From: Orthonyx spaldingii
Taxonomy: Eukaryota; Chordata; Aves; Passeriformes; Orthonychidae
NCBI GenBank assembly: GCA_013397795.1
Contig: VZTJ01005975.1
Location: 373,620 to 437,619, forward strand
Length of the DNA stretch: 64,000 nucleotides
Direction: 5' to 3'
Shown here: positions 1 to 13,800 of the stretch, piece after piece
Layout of the letters: every line of letters begins with the position of its first letter
Numbering within the stretch: the stretch's first letter is position 1
Program-made: the position numbers and the translations under genes
The notes under the pieces: generated by a model
Database searches by the model: none
The model's input: only the letters and a program-made list of their open reading frames with translations
Told to the model about the DNA's origin: nothing

Positions 1-643
1 CGAATAACTTTGTGAATATATCGAGCTCTGTCACAGGAATGCTTGAAATGCAGATGAAAGACAAATAACTACCTTAATGTCAGGTGAGGCTGCATTAAGA
101 AATGCAATCACTCATCTCCATTGTCACTGACATCTGCTCTGCGTAATCAGCCCGTCGAGTTCAGCAGAGCGTGCTGAGAAGATTCCTGAGTCACCAGGAA
201 GAAGCAGAAGGTTTTACCTTGAGATGTGAGCTTGCAGTTATGTTTGAGCCATTAAGTGCTTCAGTTCCCCGCAGTGGTTAATTAACCAGCTCAAACTTTA
301 CGAGAGTTTCCTGAATTTGATAGGTTTTGTAAGGTAAAGGTGCCTGTGGAATTTCCTTGTTTACCCTCCTTTCAGAAAAGTTTTGGTTTGGAACCAGGCT
401 GTTGCACAAATAATTAAAATAGTGTGGGTTTAATGTGAATAGTATTTGCAGCTGATGCTGCATTTTGCTGTGTGACTGATACACACAGAGCAAATGGTAT
501 TTTAGAGCCTGTGCTGAAAAGACCTCTGTTAAAAACACTCTTTGCTGAGAAGCCATAAATTTCTGGCATATTTGTATGTGTTGCTGAACATCTGCGTGCA
601 ACTCGTTTTATGTCCTAACTCCCTTTATGTTTGACCTTCCTAG
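1..643 (+). other. PATJ: PATJ intron, 3' portion (upstream edge of window)
   Basis: This stretch ends in a pyrimidine-rich tract and the acceptor TAG at 641-643. I see no coding exon, CR1 copy or RNA gene in it. It is taken as intron because exon 1 of the window starts inside a codon and PATJ must continue upstream. Confidence 0.8.
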
Positions 644-840
644 AAAAAATCAGGCAGAGATATGCAGATCTCCCGGGAGAGTTGCACATTATTGAGCTGG
701 AGAAAGACAAGAATGGGCTGGGGCTCAGCCTGGCTGGCAACAAGGACCGCTCCAGGATGAGCATCTTCGTGGTCGGGATCAACCCCGACGGCCCCGCGGG
801 ACGGGACGGGCGGATGCACATCGGGGATGAGCTCCTGGAG
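644..840 (+). CDS. PATJ: PATJ exon: start of PDZ6
   Basis: The exon starts after TAG at 641-643 with the last two bases of a split Glu codon and ends in phase 0 before GTAACT. It encodes 65 residues. The carboxylate-binding loop is GLGLSLAG (residues 24-31 of the window protein), followed by the beta-C strand SIFVVGI and the turn GRMHIGDELLE. PDZ6 is the domain reported to bind the C-terminus of ZO-3 in mammalian PATJ. The upstream residues (KIRQRYADLPGEL) belong to the PDZ5-PDZ6 linker. Confidence 0.96.
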
Positions 841-1779
841 GTAACTGTTCCCTTTGGCTCCCCTGTGCAGGGAGGGAGAGCCATCACCTGAACCTTAAAT
901 AAAGCCTGCGAGTGGAATTAGGTGGCTGAGCGAGGAGCTGTGCTGATTTATGCCAGCCGAGAACTTGGCCTTTGGCAGGTAAATGTGTTTGCAGCGAAAC
1001 AAAAATCACTGGCCTGTGAAAAGTAATGTCTTGTCAGCAGAGTCTGTGCTCCCAGCATGTTCACAAGCTCTGCGTAGGGAGGGACTGTGGAAAGGCAGGA
1101 AGGGGACAGTAAATCAATCCTTGGAGTGCATATGTGGTTTTGCAGGGAAATTCACACCTTACGTTAAAAAAAAGCCAAAACCCCCTCAACGTTACCATAT
1201 GTGTTTTTACAGATGACAGGGATATTCCCTATCCTGAAAATAAATTTTATGTTTTGATCTGTTGCAACTTAAAATACTTATTTGCTTTAGTTGTGTCTGG
1301 CACGAGTTCACCCACAAGGCAAGAGAGCTCGTTAGCAAGTGGAGTATTTTATCTTCACTTTTTCTCCAGTCTCCTTGCTTCACCTTCAGCCTGAAAACGC
1401 AGCTTTTCCTTCACTTCATCTGGTTTTTTGGGCTGTTGCAAAATGACATTTTGCTGCGGTACCTGCAGTGATTCCCCACGTCGTGATTGCTTCAGTGGTT
1501 TAAAAAAATCATCCATCCCTGGGGATCTTCCCTTTGGAGAGAGACTCTCACTGAAGAGCAGGGATTTGCTGACCTGCTGCTCTCCGTGGGTGGGGATGCT
1601 TTGATCTTTCAGCAACTCTGTGTGCAATCAGAAAACCACCTATTTTTTCACATTTCTTGACTCGAGAAAGAGCAGTTGGACTGCCTGGGGATACCCTGGG
1701 AATAGTCAGAATTGTCCAAGCATTTGTCGTTGTCTAACAGTTCTGTAGTTAGGGGGTTTCAATACACATAGTACAAGAA

Positions 1780-1829
<50 letters not shown>

Positions 1830-4800
1830 ATAAAAGCACCATCATCTGAAGTTGATTTCATTTTAAGTGTGAGAAAAGGTATGAAGGTCTGTACCATGAT
1901 GGAGTAGGGTAGGAAAATTACTTTCTCCTTCAGATTTATGATTTTTCCATCCCTGACACTGAATTCTAATGGTAAAAAAGAAAAAGGAAAATTGTTAAAT
2001 TTTGGGTGTGTTGAAGGAACTCATGGTTACTGTTTTCCTCTGCGTGTCATAGGTAGTTCTTCGTAGAGCAGAGGATCTAATGTCAAGTACTTGAAAGAGG
2101 AACTATCTGGGATTGATCACATGTCCAGGCTTGGGATTTGCATGGATGAGCCATAAGGAGCATTTCCCAAAGTGGTGGTGTTGCCCTCATTCCTCTCCCT
2201 GTTAAGTTGGAGATAAAACGATTTTTTTTCTCCCCTTCAGTAGAAGGAAAGCGAGATTCTCCATCTCAAAAATGCCAAGCTTCAAATAAAAAATTCAAGG
2301 AGGCTTTAACAACTACCTTGTTTATCTTTGCAATCCCATTTCACATGTGCCACCAGTGGGCAGGAGTACAGTTCCTTGTAGGAGGGGATAAATTCAAACA
2401 TCCTGCATTACAAAGGAAGGGGTTGTGCCTTAGCCATGTGCAGCGAGGAGATGACAGAGCTCACGTCTGGTTCTCACCTAACTGTGTGTTTTAAGTACAT
2501 TTGCATCTGCTTTTTTAATTACACCTCAGTTTTCAATGCTGGAACGTCTCAGCAAGAGAAAGGATTCACATCTTGGGAAGCCTCTGGCGTTTCTGTGCTG
2601 TCCTGGGATGCCCCAGTGAATCCTGTCTTGCTCCATTAAAGCAGGGGATGCCACTGCAGGGTGTGCAGGTTATTCCCTGTGGCTTTTGATGGAGTTAAGG
2701 TTAATGTGATGGCCATTTAGACAGATAGATATTACCTGTTCATTTTTCTTTTGAACTGGAGTTTGATTGGATTCAATTGAAGGATGTGGGATGGTGCCAG
2801 ACTGCCTCAGCTCCTTATTCATAAAATCTTTTGTTGCTGAACCAATGAAATACCAGCTCAACTTTAGCTTCTGCAAACAACAGCAGTCTTTGGGGGGCAT
2901 GAACTTGTTTTCACAACCTGACATTGAGGGAAATGCAGGTCACATAAAAACCTGCATGTGATCATTATTTTTAATACCTCTTCAGTGATGTATTTGGGAT
3001 GGGTATGTGGCTGGAGAAAACAGCTTTTTGAGGGAAGGAGATCTTTTCATCCTACTTTTATACATGTGAGAAAACTGCTTGGGTCAGAATTTGATCTCTG
3101 GGCAGAAGAATATATTTTTTCCAGGACACAAGTTCTGCTTTTCCATTCTTTTTCCAAGCAAAGGAGCCATCTGTGGTGCTCCTGCCTTGCTCCCTTGCTG
3201 GGTTAGTGCAGGTGTCTGCACTGCTTCGTGTCTGGTTAGTCTGGGCTCAGTCCTGTGGCTGATTGTGCCCAGCATGGCCCTCAGCAGGGTCACCTGGAGC
3301 TGTACCTGTGCCTCAGCTCCTGCTACTCCTCAGCTCTGCATGGGCCTGTCCTGTCGGGAGCTTTTCTTCACACTGAATAATCCACCCTGCTATTATCTTT
3401 ATTATCATTATCATTATTATTATCATCTCTCCATGAGAGAGTCAACTGAGTTCTATTAATAAAGCAGGCTGTTCAGAGCCCTGTTATGCTGAATTACTGT
3501 CGTTGGGATGTTCTGCCATCTCCCCTTCTCTCGCTGAAGATGGGGCAGGAGGTGGAAAGAAACTGCTCGTTTGGATGCGGAATTTTCCCTGCCCATGGCA
3601 GGCGTTGGAATGAGGTGAACTTTAAGGTCCTTTCTCACCCAATCCTTTCTGTGTTTTATTCTGTGAGGCCACAGCACCTCTTGAAAGAGTAAAAACCAGT
3701 CTTCAGACTCAAAAATCGCTGTAAAAGTTTGCCTGTTGTCCATTCTGGACTGTTGCCCGAGAGACAATTACTATATTTTATTTCTTTATGCCATTTTTGT
3801 CATAGCTCAAAGCCAGGGAGCTTTTGTGCTAAATGCATTTTTATTGCTATTTTATTTTAAGATGCTTAGATAAATAGAAGTTATGCTGTAATAACATAAT
3901 AGATACAGCAGTGTTTTGCCCAAGTAAATGAGCTACCCAGCCAAATTCACAATGCCATTTCTGTTCTGAGATGTGGGGGATTGGCATTTAATTCTCAGTT
4001 TATTTGTTGTGGAATCATAGAACAGAATCACAGAATGGTTTGAGTTGGGAGGGAGCTTAAAGTTCATCTCATTCCTTGTGCAGGGACACCTTTCACTATC
4101 CCAGGTTGCTCCAAGCCCTGTCCAGCCTGGCCTTGGACACTCCAGGATTGGAGCAGCCACAGCTTCTCTGGGCAAACTGCTCCAGTTTGGTCTTTTGAAA
4201 AGAGGTGCAGATCCTTTTCTCCTGTGCTTTGTGTGCACTCACCAGCTCGGGCTGGGTTTGGGTGGTGATTGTGAAGCTGCCAGCAGGTAAAGCTGGGAGG
4301 GGGAGGTGGCTGAGCAGGAGGGCACAGGCAATCTGTGGCTTTCCAATGTCCTTTCTCCACACTCCCCAGGTGGGGAACCACAGGCATCAGCTGCCAGCTC
4401 AGAGCAGGATCTTTTCTGTCCTTACAGATTTTATGGTCTGTTGATCACTTTAGATGATGCACATGTTTGAACATGTGCCCAGCAAGAAATTCGGTGAGGA
4501 GAGGGAAATTCACATTCTAATTAGTTTTTCCCTCCCATGTTTTCCTCGTGCTTTGTTATTTGGGAGCTTCATGTACTTTATGGGGTTTTAGTATATAAAA
4601 TCTGACTGATAAAAAAGGGTTTGAAACTTTTCCCATTGTTTCAGAGAGTCTGGTTGTATCTTGAAATGCTGCAATTCCTGTGGTAAGAAGGAACCCAGTG
4701 CATTGTACAAAGAAATAATTATTACAGAAAGCTAAGCCAGTATTTTTACTAGCTTTGGGGTATCATTTAACTTGATTTTCATAAAAATCAGATGATACTA

Positions 4801-7800
4801 ATTTTATGGATTTCCATTACTGCCACGTAGTAAAAACAGTGTGGGTTGGGGTTTTTTTTAATATCCATATCTAATGTTTCTCTTCTGCAAATTAAAGTTT
4901 GAGAAGCAAACAATCCTGGAGATTTTTTCCTCTGAACTCAAGAGCTCGGATTTCAGTGAGTTTGGACTTTCTGCTACTTCAGTGCATGAAACTGTAAACC
5001 AAAACTTTTGTAGGTGAAGGCAACAGGACATTTGGGATCTGTGATTAAATCTGCCATAAAGCAATGTGTGATTGCATTAAAGGCTGAACTTGTGTGCTGA
5101 CCTGACCTCATACCTGCAGCGAGTTTTTGTCTTTCTCTGTGCTCTGCTGACTTTCCAAGCAGTTATGGAAGGAGACATTTAAAGAAGAGTTGAGGTTGAT
5201 TTAGATCAGTTTATTTCTTTTGCTCAGTCGAGGCTTTGTTTTTCTTTTCTAATCTCTAATGCAAAAAGTAAAGCACAGATTTATAGGTTTTGACTCCCAG
5301 AGTCCTATTTGGTTAATCTGACGTGTTACTTTATTTAATTTGAAAGATTTAAAATGATGTTTCTTCTGAAATCCTAGATGTTCTCTGTTTTGTTTTGTTT
5401 AAGTAGGCTTTGCTGCTTTGCTCATCACTGTGGTATCTGCAGCTAACGGAACATTAATTTATTTTGTAAAAGAACGTGTACTTTAAAAAAAAAAAAAGAA
5501 AAGAAAAATTAATACTGAGTGTAATAACTCTATGGGACAGCCCAAAACCTTGTGGAGATATATTACTTTGATTATGCTTTCATTTTGGAGTAATTAAATA
5601 ATTATAACTTAGAGACCCAGCTCACAGCTAATTAAATTTTGGACTGTTTGATACATGTAGTGAATAGGATTAATTTAGCCAGTGTAAAGACTATAAATTT
5701 TAATCTAAGAAGTCTTCTGTTTAGGAAAATTGATGGTAATTTAACTAAATCCAAACAATTTGTAAAGCATACAGTATTTCCAGTGAATAATTTATTCTTG
5801 AACTTAGAGAAATTAAGTCAACAAACTCACTGAAAATTTCAAGTTGAGCTTGAAGCCAGAAGGCAGCTGAGCATTCATTCATTTTTGCCACTGGATTTTT
5901 AAATTAGCTTTGAATAATGAAGCATGACCCAGGGTGTTGCTCCTCACCCTGCCTTGGCCACCGTGGCAGTTGCAGACAGAACCATATCAACCCCTTAGGA
6001 ATGCTGCTGTGATGATATTTCCTTGCAGACCTTTCTTGGGTCCCTCTTTGTACAGTAAAAGCCTTGGTAGGTACAAGCTTTGCACTTCAATCCCAATCAG
6101 TAATCAAGTGTTGGGGGATTTATTCTTGCCCTTGCGTTGTCCTTATTTAACTGATGAACTTATATCTTGTTTTAACCCACTGAAAATAATTTTTTTTTTA
6201 ATATTCCTGATGCGTCTGACTAGCCCAGATCACACCAGGCTGGAAGACTTGGCCTGTTACTTCTTGTTTGAATGAAAAAAAAAATCCTTCTAAGATCACA
6301 AACCCAGAATCCAATACAAACATCTGCAGTAACAAAAATTCCTTCTATAATCACGACTAAATTGTTCCTGGGCTCCGTTGTCATTATTGTTTTAAGCAGC
6401 GTTGGTGTATCAAATGTGAATGTAAATATTATGTTGTAAATTTAGAGTGGGAGGAAAAGACTGCAGTATTGAAGCATAGGATTGTTTAGGTTGGAAAAGT
6501 CCTCTCAGACACAGAGTCCAACTGTTCCCCCAGCACTGCCAAGGCCACCCCTGCCCCATGTCCCCAAGTGCCACATCCACAGGGCTTTTAAACCCCTCCA
6601 GGGATGGGGACTCCACNNNNNNNNNNNNNNNNNNNNNNNNNNNNNNNNNNNNNNNNNNNNNNNNNNNNNNNNNNNNNNNNNNNNNNNNNNNNNNNNNNNN
6701 NNNNNNNNNNNNNNNNNNNNNNNNNNNNNNNNNNNNNNNNNAGGCTGAGCCCCTTTCCCAGCTTCCTCAGCCTCTCCTGGGGCTCCAGACCCTTCCCCAG
6801 TTCCATTCCCTTCCCTGGACACGCTCCAGCCCCTCAGTCCTTCTTTGCCTTGGGCTGGTCACTGCCCTGGTGCTGTGGCCACACCAGTGCTGACACAATC
6901 CAGGTGCTGTGGCCTTGTTGCCCGCCTGGGCTGTGCCGTGGCCAGGCTGTTTTCCCCTGAAAGCTGCAGCATTTCCTTGCAGCAGAAGTGTCCAAAGTGG
7001 TGCTTGGTGTCTGCTGCTGTGCTCAGGGGCAGATCCAGCACAGCACAAGTGATGTGGCATCGTGTCCTTGAGTTGTCCTTCGTCTCCCTGACTCCCAGTC
7101 CTGTTTCCTTCAGCAGAACTGAGGGCTCAGCACAATCTCAGCAGCCAGTTTTCCTAAATGGCCAGAGCCTGCAGGCAAAGTGTCTGTCCAAACATCTGTG
7201 CTGTTGTCACATCTATACGATTCTTCTCAGATCAAGTTGTTTTCCAAAAGTCTGGGAATCATCCTTGAAATACATTCAGGGGATCTGTGGAATTAAAAAA
7301 AGATTTCTCTCGTTTGTGGTTTACTAACAACAGTAAATTGGTTCCTGTTTTATGTAGATCAAGATTTGGAGACCACATTTTCTTTGAGTCTTATCTCCTT
7401 ATCCCACAGTAAACTTGGAAGTCTAGGTGGTATAAATTAAAACAAGGTGTGCTCCTCCACTTACATGAAAATCATTTTCTTTTAACAGATAAACAACCAG
7501 ATATTGTATGGGAGAAGCCACCAGAACGCTTCTGCAATCATTAAAACTGCCCCATCAAAGGTCAAGCTGGTTTTCATACGGTAAGAACAGTTCTCATCAA
7601 AACATTTGTTGCACTTTAGCCTATTCCATGACCAGTTTACATATTTAGCCTGTTTTGCACATGCTGAACTTTCTCAGTTCTCTTTGAAGCTGAATAAGCC
7701 TTTTCCCGTTTTCCCTGACCATTCTTCATGGAACAGTTGAAGAGTTCTCCATAATAATGTAAAATAAAATAAATCTAATGGAATTGAATGCTTCTTTTAG

Positions 7801-10800
7801 GGGTGTCTGCTGAAGATTTGAGCTGTTCCTCTTGGTCTTGGGAGCTGCTTCTCCCACAGATTCCTAAAGGGCTTTGGGGTGGTTCAGGACAGGGTTGGAG
7901 AGGGCAGCTTGTTCATCCAGCCAGGAGGGAGTGGAAATGGTGCAGAGGCTTGGGATTGCTGGGAGAGGAGCAGGGATGGAGCACGGGCTGGGTGGAAGTC
8001 TGAAGGATTCCTTTGTGTGGGCATCAAAAGAGGATTTTGAAAGTGAGCAGGGACTTGTTTGTACAGAGGGGAAGCCTGACTTTGCCAAGGAGCCCTGGGA
8101 TGGATTGTGTGGGAGGGAATATGCTAAAACATCCTTTCATCTGCATAAAAATTACATGTGGGCATTTTTCTTTTGCTCCAAGCATGAAAATTTTTCCTCT
8201 TTGTACGTGAATTAAAGACACCTGCATGCATTCCCTCAGTAGTTTGGGAAGTGTTGCTCCTGTGACCCTGGGCAGGAGGTCTGGGAAGAAGCTGCCTCGT
8301 TCCCAGGACTCATCCATGCTTCCATACACCGGAATTTCACAGATGTGTATTTATGAACAAATTCCAGCTGTGACTTCTGTTGGGCACTTCCCCCCGTGCC
8401 ATTTTATAAGTTGCTCTTCCCACCAGCATATACATCATACTTGCTATTATTTTTTATTCCTGGCTCATCCACAGCCTCCATGTGAACAATGTAATAATCT
8501 GTGGGTGAATGCATATAAATGTGTACATTCACTGCCACGGCTCTGCCTGGTGCAGCGTGCCCAGGAGTGATGGAAGAGCAGCATTAGCACCGTGAGGAAT
8601 GAGTTGCTATCCTTGGCAGCTCAGGGGATCTGGAGGAGATTAATGCTCTCGCCTGCAGCTCCCGCGTTACTTTCCCCAGCCACTGAAAATTAAACGTCGC
8701 GTCCCACAGCTCACTCACCATTATTTAATTGCGTGTGGAAAATGTGTCTGGTTGGGAGTTCCAGAGGCAAAACCACAACTTGTGGAAGCCCAAGCCAAGA
8801 GCGGGGGCTCCTTGCAGCCTGCCCTGGTGCTCCAAGCAGAGCTCCAGGGAATGGGCCCTGCCAGCTCCACCCCCCAGGGACTGGAGATCCTTGGTGGGTA
8901 TTTTGGATCGAGTTTGAGACATCAAGGCCGTGTAGGTTCTTAGCTAACATTCTTCTTTTCAGGTTAGCTGTGAGTTTCAAGGCAAAAATTTATCTCAAAT
9001 ACAAAGAGATGCTAGAAATAGATACTGGAAATTGCATTGGGTGATTCTTGTTTCCATCTCAGAGTTTAAAAAAACCCCTAATTTCTACTTCTAAATGCTG
9101 TTGCTGATGTTGTAAACTTCAGTCTTCCCAAGAGCACAATGTCTTGTCACTGCTCTTGGCCTTAACACTGACAGCTGATGGGTCTGTTTGCTCAGCCCAG
9201 ACAGCCACTGGAACAGCAATAAAAGGGAATTCTCCCACTGAGAGGATGTCCTTAGTAACTGGAGCACTGCCCCAAACGTGGGGAGAAAACTAATGTCCCA
9301 TTGTTTTTTGGTGTGTGGTCAAGTTCTAGCAAAGACAAATTAGGCTGCCTCTCTTAAATGTGGATTTTAAGGAGAAACAAGAATTATTTTCTATTCTCAT
9401 GCAAATTGTGTTCTATGAGCCCAGTCTGCCTTGGTCCTTCCCTTTCCTCGAACTCAGGCCACAAACCCAGTGGGTACTGCTGAGTGAAAACATGAGCTGT
9501 GGCCTCTTTGTGCCCCGGGATGTGTTTAGGCTACCACAGCCTACCATAGCAAAATGACATGGACTGCAGGAGTTGTGAGGGAAATTAATTTGGTCTTCAC
9601 ATTCATGAAAAGATGAATATTCTCATTTCACCAGTGAAAAACCTGAGTAGGTTATAATTTTCCAGAAACACATCAGTCCACAGCCTGAAAAGGTCCTGAC
9701 CAAGCTGATCCAGGGCATGAAAGCCAAACTGGTGAAATTCTTGGGCTATTTCAGGTGCCCTCTCTGATACCCTGAGGCCTTTTTTCCCTGAGATGGAGGA
9801 TGCTGAGTGATAAGCGCGCTGCTTTCCACTTGGAAGCAGGAAACAGCATCAAGGTTTTCCTATTCCTGGTGTTTTGGTTCATGTGCAGGGCAGGGGGATG
9901 TTTCCATAAACTCCTTAATCAGTTGTGAAAGAAGCCCAGAAATTCCTGGGCACTGAAAAGCCTTTCTGTGAGAGCTGTAATAACCATCATTAAATAACTT
10001 CAGAGAATCATACAATGGTTTGGGATGGAAGGGACCTTAAAGATCATCCAGTTCCAACCCCAAACTTACTTTTTGTTTCTAGAAAAAGATAAAGGATAAA
10101 AGGTGTCCCCAGCCTTTTTGGCTTTTTGCTAAAATCCTGACTTTACCATTTGTGCCGTAAAAATGAGTTCACACTTTTTTATACCCAGGTAGTGTTACAA
10201 TTGCATTCCCACCCTTTCCTGGAATTTTTGCTGATGAGACACAGCACAGTAGCTGTTGTGAGAACCACAGACACCCCCTCATGTTTGAAGGCTTCTCACT
10301 CTGCTTTATGAGCATCTTTTCCTCAATTAAGTTGACAATGGTTATTTAAAACAGTTGATTTTGGCCAGATTCCAAAATATAGGTCTTAACACAGCCCTGT
10401 TTCCCAGTGGTCTCATTAATTACTTGAGCTTCTGAGAGCATCGAAAAGATTTGCAGTTGGAGTGTCACTTTTCTTTTTTCAGGGGCAATAAGGGCTGTAA
10501 TGTCTTAGTTGCCTTTTGAAATTCTTGGTCTGATTCTCCAAGAGGAATTAGCCAGGTAATAATATGAGAAGGGGACTTGCTTCCTGTGCCCCAGTTCCCA
10601 AAACAGGATGTGTTTCTACCCGTTGTGGGTTTTGTTGGTGTGTTGTAAGTCCATCCCTGTAACATGCATAATGGAACGATATCATGAGATTTCACATCTG
10701 GAGTAGGAAATCCAGTTTATATCAGAGTGCTCTCTTACAGTGAGAATTTTATGATTCAGCAAATTCAATGTTTTTCTCATGCTCATTTAACTACCTTTAA

Positions 10801-13800
10801 TCTGGTTTGGTGCTTCAGTGTTGGTGTAATAAGCAGATCAAATATAGCTGAATGCTTGAATCAAAGTGAATTCCACTGATTTCAAGCCATCCTCCCATTG
10901 TGTTTGGTCCTGTGAGCCACTCTTTGGTCCACCTTTATTCCTTAAAAGAAACTTGCCTTGTGCTGTGATGAAACATGAGAAAAGCTTTAATAGTAAGGGA
11001 TTTTTCTGGTTTAAATACCATCTGTTACCTGTCCAGAGCCCTCCCACACTGCAGTCACTGTTCTGATATTGTTGCTTCCTGCTGATGGGGTTGCAGCTCC
11101 TCAGTGAAGGCCACAAATCTCTGCCACCCAACCCCTCCTTCCATTTCCAGGTGTAATCTCCTGTTATTTATGGTGATGTGCAAAGGAGACAAATCCTTCT
11201 ACTCCAAGGACTAGGGAAGCCAGGGCAGTTCTGAGTTGCTCAGCACTCCCCATTGCTGTGACTTTGACTCGTTTCAGAGCCTCTACAAGTGACATTTTAT
11301 GTTTAGTGCCACTCTCAAATACTGTCGTGCTTCAGAAATTATTTTTACGTTTGTGCAAACCTACACAATTGGCCGTATTTTAAGAGTATAAACTCCTGGT
11401 TTTACTTGCTTTGATTGCTTAGGTTCTTTCATGTGGGAAAGCTTTAAAAATAAGCCCTTGCCAGGCCCTGTGTGTGTGCAAGTTTGAACTTTTCCTGTTT
11501 TCTCCAGAGCTGTTTCCTCCTCTCTGTCATACACGTGTGGGAACAGGCGCACGGTTCAGGAAGTTCAGTGATTTGGGCTCCTTCAAAACCTTTGATGACC
11601 TAAGCTGCAGTTTATATGAACATTAGTTGTTCATTTCAAATACCTGCATGCCTGTGGCTCCCTTGTAATTGGGAGTGGATGGAGAGGAAGTGGAGAACAA
11701 GACTGTTCTTGCTGGGGTAGGAGAGATTTTTTGGGAAGATGCACAACACAAAGGTCCTGCCTTGCACCAGCTGAAGGAGAAACCTGGGTGTCTGCTCAGT
11801 GTGCAGCTTTCCTGCAGCTCCTCTTTTCCAAAGGAGCTTTTAGGGGGAAGATAAAGATGAGAAAACACGAGATCCTGCCCTGATTTTTTAAAAATTTTAA
11901 TTTAACAAGCAGGATGTGGACAATATAAGTTTTCAGTAAACTGCGGGACTTTATGTCCTAGTGTCACCTTACAGAGGAAACATTTATTCCCTTCTTCCAC
12001 AGCTCTGTTCCATCTAAGGTGTTGTGTCACTTCATACAAGCTATTGGCTTTTTCTTCTGATTCTTGCTGGACTTTGTATTCCCACAAAAACCATCCACAG
12101 CCCTTGCAAAGCTGTTGTCAAATGCTCTCTGGGTGTTGGTGAGCTGTGGAGCTGCAGATATTTTGGCAGGAGGTTCATCTCCCTTAGCTTAGACATCCAG
12201 AGGCCATCTGGATGTCTGTGATGAGCCAACAGTTGTCGGGAGCCCCCAAAGAGCAGTTCAGTGTGTCCTGTGAAAAATTAAATCGTTTGGGTGCTGGGAT
12301 TGCCCCTCTGGGTGGGTTTGGTTTGAGATTTCTGTTGGTTTTGCCTTACAGCACCCAATTTCAACTTCCCTTCAGGCTTCCCTCCTGCAGCATGGGGTGG
12401 GTATTCCCTTTGGATTTATATTTGTAGATGGCTCTCTTTAGGCTTCTTTTGTCCTGAGTATTTGCGGTGTTTAAGTCAGTAATAAATGTGTTTGTCTTTG
12501 CTTAAGCTGCAAAGGTGCAGATGGAGCAAAGCATCAGGAGTTTTTCTCTTTAGTCTGTGAGACAGGATGGGGAATGTCCAGGGGTGCTATTTAGACTAGA
12601 AAAAAGTCAAATGTAGGAAGGAATGAAGCCCTTCTCTTGAGTGTGAAGGCTTGGACACCTTAACCCCAAGCAATACTGAGCACCAGTGACTGAGAACAGC
12701 TTTTTTGGAGGTGGTTCTGGAGCAACTGTTGGCAAATATGTTGAATGCTCGTCTGCAGTCGCTGTGATTTGAATATGATGTTCAGACTTCTAAGCTGTCT
12801 GCCCCTGCATCAAAAGAAAATGATTGCTCCTTTTAGTCGTAAATAAATTCACGTTTTAGCTGAGGACACTTATGGAAGTGGAGAGCAGAAACAGCAATTT
12901 ATTATTAGATCTGTCACTTTAAAATATATTCCCACTTTGATTCTGCTTTGAAGCGTTCTCCTTTGAAGCAGCATTCAAGTATTTAAATATGTACGAGTCC
13001 TAGCAGGGGGAGATTACAAGTTGTGACACTGCGTAACCTTGGGGTTTTTTATATTTTTTGCATTTTTTTCCCCCCAGGGAATTACCATAAGTGTTTTTTT
13101 ATTGCTTGGCATAAAAAATGGCCATCCACTTAAAGCTGCATAAAGATATTTTCCCACTGATGGGAAAGAAAAAACCCAAAGGTGTGTGTATATGAAGTGA
13201 GAACGAGTTTGGATAATTAATTACACCCCAGTTTGTCATGAAGCTTCTGTCTAGCAATTTTTAGGGTATTTCTTACAAAGGCTTATATATATTCCTCTTT
13301 ATTCCCCTGTTTTCTCCTAATTGCACAGCATGCAGCATGCACTGTAAGCTGCAGAGTGGAGTTCCTTTTCATGCTGATTGTGCTTCACATAAACTATTGT
13401 CAGGGAAAACCTCTGCAGTCAAGGAAAAATCACTGTGCTGATTTATTCCTGTGGGTTAGAAAAGCACCATCATGAGATCGATGTCTCACGAAGATAAGAG
13501 CAGGGAAAATGCCCTTGCCCAATGTGCCTTGTGGGGTGAAATGCACTTGGAAATTGTGAAATGCTTGTGAAATTCACGGGCTTGGTTCCGTGCCTGCCTC
13601 AGCTGCCTGTCCTCAGTCTCCGCGCCACAAACCCGCTCCCAGCCTGGATTCTCACTCTTGCAAGGCTCTGAGCAGGGCCAGGAGAAGAGGCAGGGAGCCA
13701 GGGCAGCACTGAGCAGCACCCAGCCAGCTCCTTTGAGTTGTGTGGCTGTGTGGCTGAAGATAAGTAAATGATTCACCAAGCTCTGCCTGCAGGATTTGTC

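Larger units (their letters stand above)
841..7488 (+). other. PATJ: PATJ intron (6.6 kb) splitting PDZ6
   Basis: The intron holds a 43-nt T tract (1784-1826), a TTA/TCA-rich stretch (about 3388-3426), three CR1 fragments (about 3585, 4013 and 6474) and an assembly gap (6617-6741). Between 4440 and 5930 it is AT-rich with no recognisable element. It ends in a TTTTAACAG acceptor. Open frames here are short and have no recognisable domains. Confidence 0.85.

Noticed and set aside
1706..1897. An open frame with a long poly-Lys run
   Set aside because: It is the translation of the 43-nt T homopolymer on the opposite strand.
6482..6960. Open frames spanning the N gap
   Set aside because: They are read through undetermined bases and CR1 sequence and cannot be genes.
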